A stretch of 5,445 nucleotides of DNA from Nanobdellota archaeon. Lineage in GTDB: Archaea > Nanobdellota > Nanobdellia > Woesearchaeales > JAGLGH01. Below are positions 1 through 4,541 of the stretch, piece after piece. Numbering within the stretch: position 1 is the first letter of the stretch; each line of letters begins with the position of its first letter. The position numbers were made by a program, and so were the translations under genes. The stretch covers positions 1 to 5,445 of the forward strand of contig JAGLGH010000264.1 in assembly GCA_023144115.1 (NCBI GenBank), read 5' to 3'. Under the pieces are notes generated by a model, which saw only the letters and a list, made by a program, of their open reading frames with translations, searched no databases and was not told where the DNA came from.

Positions 1-17
1 GTATTGACATTTCTGAG

Positions 18-38
18 TATAACTTCTTTTAAGTTATA
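18..38. repeat. Perfect 8-bp inverted repeat upstream of the CDPS-like gene
   Basis: TATAACTT (18-25) is followed by a 5-base loop CTTTT and its exact reverse complement AAGTTATA (31-38). It ends about 9 bases before the predicted TATA element of the next gene, so it could be an operator. It could also be the transcript end of a gene lying left of the window, since plus-strand stop codons fall at 30-32 and 37-39. There is no clear T tract after it. The repeat is certain; the role is not. Confidence 0.5.
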
Positions 39-46
39 ACATAAAA

Positions 47-54
47 TTTATAAT
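47..54 (+). promoter_or_regulatory. Candidate archaeal TATA box for the CDPS-like gene
   Basis: TTTATAAT is preceded by an A-rich stretch that could act as a BRE. Its centre is about 34 bases before the ATG at 85, predicting a transcript with a leader of only about 8 bases. No Shine-Dalgarno sequence precedes the ATG, which fits near-leaderless translation. The surroundings are very AT-rich, and a second candidate (TTTATTTAAA, 61-70) exists, so confidence is limited. Confidence 0.4.
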
Positions 55-84
55 AACTAGTTTATTTAAAATATTATCATTAAA

Positions 85-849
85 ATGAAAAAAACTGAAA
101 AAAAAAGTGTTTTAGGCATTAATGAATTTTATAATATAAACAAATTTCCTAGTTCTGAAGGAATGACAGTTTTAGGAATTTCAATACCTTTAATTGATCA
201 TAAGCAATCTGCAACAAAATGTTTTCAATCAACAGAGTTTTTAATATCTAAAATAAAAAAATCTGGTGTAGGTGCGATTATTTCTTATAGTGATGGTTTA
301 TACATGAATAGTGATGAACCAGCAAATAAATTAAAATATAAATTTCAATTATTGATGGAAAAACATAAGCAAAAATATTTAAAATTAATACATCAAAATA
401 TTAACATAATTCCTTCTGCATTCTCATTTGTAACTTGGAGTCAATTAATTCTTTCTTGTAAAGAATTTTCAAATTATTCAAAAAAATTAAAAAAAATATA
501 TTCTAAGGATAAGCTGTTTCAAAAATATGTTGATTTAGATATTACAACTACTAATAGAGTTATTGATGAAAATAGTATTAATTATATATTAGAAGAAGTA
601 CTTTTAGATTATTTAATTATAATGGGCAGAGTAAGATTACAAAATGATTATATTCAAGATAGACAAAAATGGATTTTAAATTGTTATCATGGCAAACCCC
701 ATAGATCTCATGTTTATATTTATCAAAAAAAGATTTTTAATTTAAAAAGTGATAATATTTACAAAGGAAGCTGGTATGACCTTATTAATAAAAAATTATA
801 TGAATTTGATAGGTTAGATATTGAAACATTTGATTTTAATCAAACCTAA
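85..849 (+). CDS. Divergent tRNA-dependent cyclodipeptide synthase (CDPS) family protein
   Basis: Probably uses two aminoacyl-tRNAs to make a cyclic dipeptide; cytosolic, with no signal or membrane segment. The 254 aa length is near the roughly 240 aa of known CDPSs. Compared from memory with AlbC of Streptomyces noursei, landmarks occur in order: a strand ending LGIS with Ser33 matching nucleophile Ser37; a Lys-rich helix at about 82-101 at the position of the basic tRNA-binding helix; NYILEE at 166-171, where Tyr167 and Glu171 match Tyr178 and Glu182 with identical spacing; and CYH at 200-202, matching Tyr202-His203. Differences: Leu36 stands where AlbC has Asn40, and Tyr167 to Tyr201 is 34 residues against 24 in AlbC. 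GC is about 18% in two sampled lines, far below most neighbours, suggesting transfer. The gene ends in a 4-base tail-to-tail overlap with the next gene. No tailoring oxidase is visible. Substrates cannot be predicted. The family call is by eye. Confidence 0.62.
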   Translation: MKKTEKKSVLGINEFYNINKFPSSEGMTVLGISIPLIDHKQSATKCFQSTEFLISKIKKSGVGAIISYSDGLYMNSDEPANKLKYKFQLLMEKHKQKYLKLIHQNINIIPSAFSFVTWSQLILSCKEFSNYSKKLKKIYSKDKLFQKYVDLDITTTNRVIDENSINYILEEVLLDYLIIMGRVRLQNDYIQDRQKWILNCYHGKPHRSHVYIYQKKIFNLKSDNIYKGSWYDLINKKLYEFDRLDIETFDFNQT

Positions 850-1496
850 ACAGAATAATCAAGCAAGCTAGGTATAAGCTTCTGTTCAGCTACTCTTAAA
901 TGCTGCTGATATGTAGCTAAGGAAATTCCCATAATCCTGGCAAGTTTCCGCAAACTCGTCTTTCTGGGTATCTTATAATATCCTTCCATAATAGCCAGAT
1001 CCATTACTGCTTTTTGCTTTAGGGTCAAGTCTGGCATAAGCTTAGGAAAGAATACATTATCTATATTTATATTTTGTAACTTAAGCAGCTTAAAATTAGC
1101 TATCTTCTCCCTTACATTATGGATAAATGCTGATATCTCTTCTTTTTTCCATGAACCAATCTCCCAGGTCTCATATCCATCTGGTGCAATCAGGACAGGT
1201 TTTAGAAAGATTATCTTAGGAGTATAGAATGCAACTGCTTTTGTGTCTGCCTTTTCAAGAAGAAAGAACATAGATTTTTTTCTTTCTAATCTTATTACAT
1301 TCTCATCTTTTTCCAAATCACTGATAAAAGCATCAATATCCTTAGGTTTCCCAGAAATATAATGCATAGAAGATGATACCTGCCTGCCATTTTCACTAAA
1401 TACAGAAAATGCCACAGACTGAAGTGAAACTCCAAATCGCTCACATCTGTCTCCAAGAATGCATTTATGTTTTAATCTTATTTTAGCAATCCACAT
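846..1496 (-). CDS. Bacterio-opsin activator-type HTH_10 transcriptional regulator
   Basis: Predicted DNA-binding regulator of 216 aa. The C-terminal segment from about residue 156 (DLTLKQKAVMDLAIMEGYYK, then IPRKTSLRKLARIMGIS and LATYQQHLRVAEQKL) matches the HTH_10 pattern of haloarchaeal Bat-like regulators: a Leu-Thr-x-x-Gln opening, GYY-x-IPR, then the recognition helix. The N-terminal 150 residues would be the sensing or dimerising part; they carry a Cys12-x5-Cys18 pair that could bind metal or sense redox, which is inference. I start at the ATG at 1494-1496 (MWIAKIRL) rather than the in-frame ATG at 1500-1502, because a TATA box lies about 28 bases upstream of it and, as I recall, archaeal relatives begin MW(I/V)AK. 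There is no Shine-Dalgarno site. GC is about 45% in a sampled line, so it looks native. Its stop TAG overlaps the TAA of the CDPS-like gene. The signal it responds to is unknown. Confidence 0.83.
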   Translation of the reverse strand: MWIAKIRLKHKCILGDRCERFGVSLQSVAFSVFSENGRQVSSSMHYISGKPKDIDAFISDLEKDENVIRLERKKSMFFLLEKADTKAVAFYTPKIIFLKPVLIAPDGYETWEIGSWKKEEISAFIHNVREKIANFKLLKLQNINIDNVFFPKLMPDLTLKQKAVMDLAIMEGYYKIPRKTSLRKLARIMGISLATYQQHLRVAEQKLIPSLLDYSV

Positions 1497-1520
1497 ATAC
1501 ATACATGTATGGGATTCAGT

Positions 1521-1528
1521 TTATATAA
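1521..1528 (-). promoter_or_regulatory. TATA box for the HTH_10 regulator gene
   Basis: TTATATAA is a perfect palindrome centred about 28 bases upstream of the chosen ATG (1496) and 22 bases from the alternative ATG (1502). Read on the minus strand it is flanked upstream by AAAA, like a BRE. The spacing predicts a start near 1497-1500, giving an almost leaderless transcript from the inner ATG; this is the main reason for choosing that start. Confidence 0.6.
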
Positions 1529-1606
1529 TTTTCGGAATCACTTGCTATCTTCAATGCATCTGTTTTAGATTTTATAATATTAATGATTTATTAATACTAA
1601 TAGAAA

Positions 1607-1993
1607 TTACAATTTATAATTATCAATTATTGCTGATTCTATGTTTGGAGCTAAATTTAAACTCAATGCTTCTTTTGGAGTCACATATATGATTTCAGAA
1701 AAAATATCAGGTTCACATATTTGAGGAGTTCCATTTTGGACATCAACTTTGAAAATTTTACGATTAAAACGTCGATTGTCTGATTCAAATGAATATTCCC
1801 CAAGCATTTCCTTTATTGTGACCCCCACACCAATTTCTTCAAATACTTCTCTTTGAAGTGCTTCTGAATCAGTTTCAAAATTATTATACTTTCCTCCAGG
1901 AAAAGTATAATCCTGATATTTAATTTTTTTAATTAATAAAATCCTATTATCTTTTTCTAATATTCCATTAATAAGTTTAATTATGTTATCCAT
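1607..1993 (-). CDS. NUDIX hydrolase, MutT-like
   Basis: Predicted cytosolic phosphohydrolase that cleaves a nucleoside diphosphate linked to another moiety, with Mg2+ or Mn2+. The 128 aa length is typical for a single-domain NUDIX enzyme. The signature is complete: Gly34-x5-Glu40-x7-Arg48-Glu-Val-x-Glu52-Glu53-x-Gly55-Val56, preceded by FPGGK at 31-35, the usual loop before the box. The catalytic metal-binding glutamates are all present, so the protein should be active. The C-terminal half shows no substrate-specific motif I recognise; oxidised nucleotide clean-up, ADP-ribose or other substrates remain open. The ATG at 1993 lies about 25 bases from a palindromic TATA box with no Shine-Dalgarno site, fitting leaderless expression. 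It lies upstream of the HTH_10 gene on the same strand with a 110-base gap and separate promoters, so no operon is implied. GC is about 30% in a sampled line, lower than ftsZ. Confidence 0.9.
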   Translation of the reverse strand: MDNIIKLINGILEKDNRILLIKKIKYQDYTFPGGKYNNFETDSEALQREVFEEIGVGVTIKEMLGEYSFESDNRRFNRKIFKVDVQNGTPQICEPDIFSEIIYVTPKEALSLNLAPNIESAIIDNYKL

Positions 1994-2013
1994 ATACCCG
2001 CATATATTATCAC

Positions 2014-2023
2014 ATTTATAAAT
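2014..2023 (-). promoter_or_regulatory. TATA box for the NUDIX gene
   Basis: ATTTATAAAT is a perfect 10-base palindrome centred about 25 bases upstream of the ATG at 1993. That is the usual archaeal TATA-to-start distance, so transcription would begin at or within a base or two of the start codon. Being symmetric, it could also fire on the plus strand, but nothing obvious lies there. Confidence 0.6.
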
Positions 2024-2074
2024 CTATCTATTCTGTAACTACTCATTAGTAATCCCCCTTATTTCGCCAATAAG

Positions 2075-2083
2075 TTATAAATA
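2075..2083 (+). promoter_or_regulatory. Orphan TATA box with no evident gene
   Basis: TTATAAATA resembles the other archaeal TATA boxes in the window. The predicted start is near 2101-2106, where an ATG (2101) begins a 12-codon frame closed by TGA at 2137-2139. The next real gene begins 283 bases downstream and has its own TATA. It may drive a small RNA through the hairpin at 2165-2191, or be left over from a lost gene. It could be chance in AT-rich DNA. Confidence 0.35.
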
Positions 2084-2164
2084 CTGAGGAATTAATCTTT
2101 ATGACTAAACTCAATAATAATCAAATTAGATTTGGATGATATTCAACCAGATGATTAAATCCCT

Positions 2165-2191
2165 TCAAAAGTTTCCTGCGGAAACTTTTGA
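2165..2191. repeat. Perfect 12-bp stem with 3-base loop
   Basis: TCAAAAGTTTCC (2165-2176), loop TGC, then GGAAACTTTTGA (2180-2191), with every base paired. No T tract follows on either strand and no convincing gene ends here, so it does not look like a simple terminator. It might be a copy of a dispersed palindromic repeat, or the stem of a small RNA made from the orphan promoter about 90 bases upstream. The structure is certain; the function is unknown. Confidence 0.65.
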
Positions 2192-2295
2192 TTAAAAATT
2201 ATCTCATTAAGCAATACTTCTTATTAATCACAACTGAGGGTTTTCAAGAAAACAAAATAAGATAAATTATAGACATTTCATGTTTGGATTCTCTC

Positions 2296-2311
2296 ATTTC
2301 ATTTGTGAAAT
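2296..2311. promoter_or_regulatory. Dyad ATTTCA-N4-TGAAAT, possible operator
   Basis: This 16-base perfect dyad lies about 40 bases upstream of the TATA box of the winged-helix gene. Its half-site (TGAAA/TTTCA) recurs in the dyad at 2325-2339. Outer flanks TTTGGAT (2283-2289) and ATTCAAA (2316-2322) are nearly complementary, with one G-T pair, so an RNA copy could form a longer stem. Autoregulation by the adjacent winged-helix protein is inference. Confidence 0.35.
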
Positions 2312-2324
2312 CCCCATTCAAAAC

Positions 2325-2339
2325 TGAAACGCCATTTCA
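2325..2339. promoter_or_regulatory. Dyad TGAAA-N5-TTTCA next to the winged-helix promoter
   Basis: TGAAA (2325-2329), spacer CGCCA, then TTTCA (2335-2339). It ends 12 bases before the TATA box at 2352, where a bound protein could block or assist TBP/TFB. It shares its half-site with the dyad at 2296-2311. Short AT-rich dyads arise by chance, so this is only suggestive. Confidence 0.35.
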
Positions 2340-2351
2340 AAAATAAAAAGG

Positions 2352-2359
2352 TTTATATA
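2352..2359 (+). promoter_or_regulatory. BRE and TATA box for the winged-helix regulator gene
   Basis: TTTATATA preceded by AATAAAAAGG is a textbook archaeal BRE plus TATA arrangement. The centre is about 28 bases before the ATG at 2384, predicting a start within a few bases of the codon. The intervening DNA is pyrimidine-rich and has no Shine-Dalgarno sequence. Confidence 0.7.
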
Positions 2360-2383
2360 TTCCTCCTGTATTAAGCCCTAATA

Positions 2384-2920
2384 ATGGAGAATTCAAAGAT
2401 ATTGCAAGAACTCTTTGACAGCAAAATCCTTGCTATCCTTAAGCTGTTTTTCAAGCATCCTGATAAGCAGTTCTATCTTCTTGAGATCTCAAAAGGCTCA
2501 AAAGTATCATCAGCAACAACATTCAGGATTGTAAATAAACTCACAAGCTTGGATCTCCTGAAGCAGATTACAATAACAAGAATCAAACTTTATCAGCTCA
2601 ACAACAATGAAAATATCGAGTTCCTGAAAGGATTTATAAAAGATGAAATACAAGTACTGAAGATATTCTTGAATCAAACAAAAAACATCCCTAACATAGA
2701 ATCAATCATCCTTCATGGCAAGGAAATGCCAAACAGGGCTAACCTGCTGATTATAGGAAAAGATATTGATCCTGAGCAGATAAAGACAATATGCGGAGAG
2801 ATAAAAGAGAAATACGATTTTACTATATCCTCCCTGACACTTGCAAAAGAACAATATGAGCAGATGAGCCAAATGGGCCTTTATTCTGGACAGAAAAAGA
2901 TTATATTCCAACAAGAATAA
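2384..2920 (+). CDS. Winged-helix transcriptional regulator with degenerate nucleotidyltransferase-like C-terminal domain
   Basis: Predicted DNA-binding regulator of 178 aa, cytosolic. Residues about 5-75 form a winged helix of the ArsR/MarR type: SKILAILKLFFKHPDKQFYL, then LLEISKGSKVSSATTFRIVNKL (helix-turn-helix with recognition helix around 42-53), then the wing TITRIKLYQLN. Residues about 100-178 read like a minimal nucleotidyltransferase fold of the kind fused to archaeal winged helices (ESIILHG, then NLLIIGKDIDPEQIK), but the catalytic Gly-Ser and Asp-x-Asp motifs are missing: HGKE stands at the Gly-Ser position and RANLL at the Asp-x-Asp position. This suggests a ligand-binding or dimerising remnant; the domain assignment is inference. 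It has its own BRE/TATA promoter with TGAAA-type dyads just upstream, possibly autoregulatory sites. It converges on ftsZ2, with a shared terminator hairpin between them. Target genes are unknown. Confidence 0.78.
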   Translation: MENSKILQELFDSKILAILKLFFKHPDKQFYLLEISKGSKVSSATTFRIVNKLTSLDLLKQITITRIKLYQLNNNENIEFLKGFIKDEIQVLKIFLNQTKNIPNIESIILHGKEMPNRANLLIIGKDIDPEQIKTICGEIKEKYDFTISSLTLAKEQYEQMSQMGLYSGQKKIIFQQE

Positions 2921-2983
2921 ATTGCTCTGCAAACCTTTTACAGCTGAATCTAAAGTTCTAAATTCCACATATTTAAAAGAATA

Positions 2984-3014
2984 TAAAAAAGATTTCCCTA
3001 AGAAATCTTTTTTA
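2984..3014. terminator. Bidirectional terminator hairpin between the winged-helix gene and ftsZ2
   Basis: TAAAAAAGATTTC (2984-2996), 5-base loop CCTAA, then GAAATCTTTTTTA (3002-3014): a perfect 13-bp stem. The plus strand carries six T in the right arm and the minus strand six T from the left arm, so either converging transcript meets an oligo-T run after a stem. It lies 64 bases after the winged-helix stop and 104 bases beyond the ftsZ2 stop. Confidence 0.75.
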
Positions 3015-3044
3015 GAAAAATACCCTTAAAGGGGTAAAAGTCCC

Positions 3045-3085
3045 TGCCTTCAAATTAGTTTCTGGGGGAATACAAAATGAAGGCA
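3045..3085. repeat. 8-bp inverted repeat with pseudoknot-like pairing, downstream of ftsZ2
   Basis: TGCCTTCA (3045-3052) and TGAAGGCA (3078-3085) are exact reverse complements around a 25-base loop. GGGA within the loop (3066-3069) can pair with TCCC just outside the left arm (3041-3044), giving the nested-crossed order of an H-type pseudoknot. The near-palindrome TACCCTTAAAGGGGTA (3021-3036) lies beside it. On the minus strand this would be in the 3' untranslated part of ftsZ2 mRNA. The pairing is visible; a function is not. Confidence 0.4.
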
Positions 3086-3117
3086 AAGAAAAAGTCACCT
3101 CTATTTCCTGAGGAATA

Positions 3118-4200
3118 TCACCTGATAATCTCTATGCCAAGCTCATTCTCTATCATTTGGCTTTCAGGGCTTTTCTCCTTAGCTGCATTCGTAACATTTC
3201 CAAGCACCCATGGAGATTGTACACCGGTTATGATAGTCATCACTGTCAGCCTTCCATTCATATCATCACCAACTCTAGCTCCCCAAATTACATTTGCATC
3301 TTGGTCAAGGCTTTCTGTAACAAGCTCTCCAATCCTGTTTATCTCTTCAAGAGTCATGTCATTTCCGCCTGCAATATGGATAAGAGCCCCTGTTGCACCT
3401 TCATAGCTTATATCAAGAAGTGGATTAGATAATGCACCTTTTACTGCCTCATCTACCCTATTATTAGTATCTGAAGCCCCTACTCCAATCACCGCTACAC
3501 CACCATTTGTCATTATAGCTTTAACATCAGCATAATCCAAATTTACAAGTGATGGAACTGCGATAGTCTCAACGATTCCTTTGATCATGGTAGATATAAG
3601 CTCATTAGCTACTGCAAAAGCCTGCTTGATTGGCAGGTTTCCTGCTATCTGGACTAGCCTGTTATTATCAATAACTATTACAGTATCGCTGTTTTTCCTC
3701 AGCTGCTGAAGCCCGAATTCTGCCTTATCTACTCTTGCCCTCTCTATCCTAAATGGCATGGTTACTGTACCTATTACGATTGCACCAGTTTCCTTAGCTA
3801 CTTTAGCGATAGTAGGTGCTGAGCCAGTTCCTGTTCCGCCACCCATTCCTGCGCATACAAAGACCATATCTGAGGCTTTCAATGAATCTTTAATTTCCTG
3901 AAGATTCTCCTGAGCAGCTTCTGCACCTTTTTCAGGGTAACCACCACATCCCAGACCTCTCGTAACTTCTGCTCCTATAAGGAATTTCTTATCAGCTGCA
4001 GTAATATCAAGATGTTGTTGATCAGTATTACAAGCAATAATTTCTGCCCCTTCAATGCCTTTTTTATGCAACCAAGAGACCATATTATTTCCTGCTCCAC
4101 CTGAGCCAATTACCTTTATATTTGCTTCTCCTACTTTTGCTTGCATTGTATCCTTCATCTGTTCTGCTATTTTATTTGCGTTCTCTACAAAAAAATCCAT
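3118..4200 (-). CDS. ftsZ2: Archaeal cell division protein FtsZ2
   Basis: Tubulin-family GTPase that polymerises into the cytokinetic ring at midcell. Numbering from the ATG at 4200 (360 aa), N-terminal GSGGAGNN (32-39) is the first nucleotide-binding loop, [12 protein letters not shown] (118-129) is the tubulin signature, and NLDYAD (220-225) is the T7 loop with Asp222 and Asp225 that complete the GTPase site of the neighbouring subunit. It should therefore be active. FtsZ2 rather than FtsZ1 is indicated by [28 protein letters not shown] and the C-terminal tail LGIEIIR, which resembles the conserved FtsZ2 tail thought to bind partners such as SepF. The short disordered linker before the tail is normal. 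A GTG at 4224 would add eight residues, but the ATG at 4200 has GGGGTGG eight bases upstream and gives a family-like N-terminus (MDFFVENA). Ser33 replaces the usual Cys or Val in the first loop. The gene converges with the winged-helix gene. Confidence 0.96.
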   Translation of the reverse strand: MDFFVENANKIAEQMKDTMQAKVGEANIKVIGSGGAGNNMVSWLHKKGIEGAEIIACNTDQQHLDITAADKKFLIGAEVTRGLGCGGYPEKGAEAAQENLQEIKDSLKASDMVFVCAGMGGGTGTGSAPTIAKVAKETGAIVIGTVTMPFRIERARVDKAEFGLQQLRKNSDTVIVIDNNRLVQIAGNLPIKQAFAVANELISTMIKGIVETIAVPSLVNLDYADVKAIMTNGGVAVIGVGASDTNNRVDEAVKGALSNPLLDISYEGATGALIHIAGGNDMTLEEINRIGELVTESLDQDANVIWGARVGDDMNGRLTVMTIITGVQSPWVLGNVTNAAKEKSPESQMIENELGIEIIR

Positions 4201-4208
4201 TTTTTCTT

Positions 4209-4215
4209 CCACCCC
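4209..4215 (-). promoter_or_regulatory. Ribosome binding site supporting the ftsZ2 ATG start
   Basis: On the minus strand GGGGTGG sits eight bases before the ATG at 4200, matching the GGTG core of the archaeal anti-Shine-Dalgarno pairing. The upstream GTG candidate at 4224 has nothing comparable at the right distance; GAGGAG at 4246-4251 is more than 20 bases away. This favours the 360-residue product. Confidence 0.5.
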
Positions 4216-4293
4216 ACGTATCACATAACTTGTTTTTTGTTTTTACTCCTCATCTGCCTCAGACACCCAGCACAAAAAGCCCATAATCACTGA

Positions 4294-4302
4294 CATTATA
4301 AA
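4294..4302 (-). promoter_or_regulatory. Candidate proximal TATA box for ftsZ2
   Basis: Minus strand TTTATAATG. The predicted start near 4273 would give a leader of about 73 bases containing GAGGAG and the GGGGTGG ribosome binding site. The BRE position is unremarkable. It competes with the better-looking distal box at 4432-4447. Confidence 0.4.
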
Positions 4303-4342
4303 CAATTGGGTGCTGATTTTGTCCAAAATTGAAAATGAAGGC

Positions 4343-4368
4343 CAATTTGAGGACTTTCCATCAAATTG
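4343..4368. repeat. Hairpin in the ftsZ2 leader region
   Basis: CAATTTGA (4343-4350) and TCAAATTG (4361-4368) pair perfectly. Inside them GG (4351-4352) pairs with CC (4358-4359), leaving a one-base bulge and an ACTTT loop, for ten base pairs in all. If ftsZ2 is transcribed from the distal promoter, this hairpin lies in its 5' leader; otherwise it is just upstream of the proximal promoter. No known riboswitch pattern is recognisable. Confidence 0.45.
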
Positions 4369-4431
4369 ATTAATTATTAATAGTTTCCACCAAAACCAAA
4401 CATTTCAATTATAAATTCTTCAGATAAACAA

Positions 4432-4447
4432 CTATATAAATATTTTT
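4432..4447 (-). promoter_or_regulatory. Distal BRE and TATA box, probably for ftsZ2
   Basis: The minus strand reads AAAAATATTTATATAG: an A-rich BRE directly followed by TTTATATA, very like the winged-helix promoter. The predicted start near 4411 would give ftsZ2 a leader of about 210 bases, unusually long beside the near-leaderless genes in this window. A further TATA-like run lies at 4453-4468. Confidence 0.5.
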
Positions 4448-4500
4448 GTGATGTGTTATATATATTAGAACCTATACTTTAAACTCAGCGACATAAAACC

Positions 4501-4540
4501 AAAAATTGAATGAAAAAAAATGATAAAATTAAAGAAAAAA
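4501..4540 (-). terminator. Oligo-T terminator after the lipoprotein gene
   Basis: Directly after the stop codon the minus strand carries successive T runs: six at 4535-4540, eight at 4513-4520 and five at 4501-4505. Oligo-T runs without a hairpin are the usual archaeal termination signal. This makes it likely that the lipoprotein and ftsZ2 are separate transcription units. Confidence 0.65.
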
Positions 4541-4541
4541 C

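Larger units (their letters stand above)
1994..2383. other. Gene-free divergent intergenic region, 390 bases
   Basis: This region separates the NUDIX gene (minus) from the winged-helix gene (plus). It holds a minus-strand TATA for the NUDIX gene, an orphan plus-strand TATA at 2075-2083, a perfect 12-bp hairpin at 2165-2191, two TGAAA/TTTCA dyads, and the plus-strand TATA of the winged-helix gene. I find no convincing protein gene: the ATG at 2101 opens only a 12-codon frame. The density of signals suggests regulatory DNA, a small RNA, or the remains of a lost gene. Confidence 0.6.
4201..4541. other. ftsZ2 leader and intergenic region, 341 bases without a gene
   Basis: Between the lipoprotein stop and the ftsZ2 start, both on the minus strand. 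From the lipoprotein side it holds an oligo-T terminator, two TATA-like boxes (4453-4468 and 4432-4447), a CATTTCA motif at 4401-4407, a 10-bp bulged hairpin at 4343-4368, a third TATA-like box at 4294-4302 and the ftsZ2 ribosome binding site. Three tiny minus-strand frames (8, 21 and 17 codons, starting at 4403, 4361 and 4296) are present but unsupported. Depending on which promoter is used, the ftsZ2 leader would be about 70 or about 210 bases. Confidence 0.6.

Noticed and set aside
1..84. End of an upstream plus-strand gene at the left edge
   Set aside because: Short stop-closed frames exist in two phases, but the visible 9-12 codons cannot identify a protein.
1578..1596. Weak AT-only hairpin downstream of the NUDIX gene as a terminator
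   Set aside because: It has seven A-T pairs only (TATTAAT/ATTAATA), lies in very AT-rich DNA and has no clear T run after it on the minus strand.
1459..1692. Plus-strand open frame of 77 codons, hydrophobic
   Set aside because: It lies antisense to the ends of the HTH_10 and NUDIX genes and the gap between them; its Ile/Leu/Tyr-rich content is what AT-rich DNA gives by chance, with no start signals.
2040..2340. C/D box small RNA or CRISPR repeats in the 390-base gap
   Set aside because: The GATGAT repeats (2135-2140, 2151-2156) do not match a C box with paired D boxes at proper spacing, and there are no regularly spaced direct repeats.
2702..2968. Minus-strand open frame of 88 codons
   Set aside because: It is antisense to the winged-helix gene, with no recognisable domain and no ribosome binding site or TATA box.
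3013..3098. Minus-strand frame of about 28 codons after ftsZ2, preceded by an SD-like GAGGTGA
   Set aside because: Its GTG or TTG start, short length and overlap with the pseudoknot-like repeat make it unconvincing; no recognisable sequence.
3077..3432. Two plus-strand open frames (3077-3406 and 3157-3432)
   Set aside because: Both are antisense shadows of ftsZ2, whose reading frame is certain. The first begins in the intergenic gap but has no family-like content.
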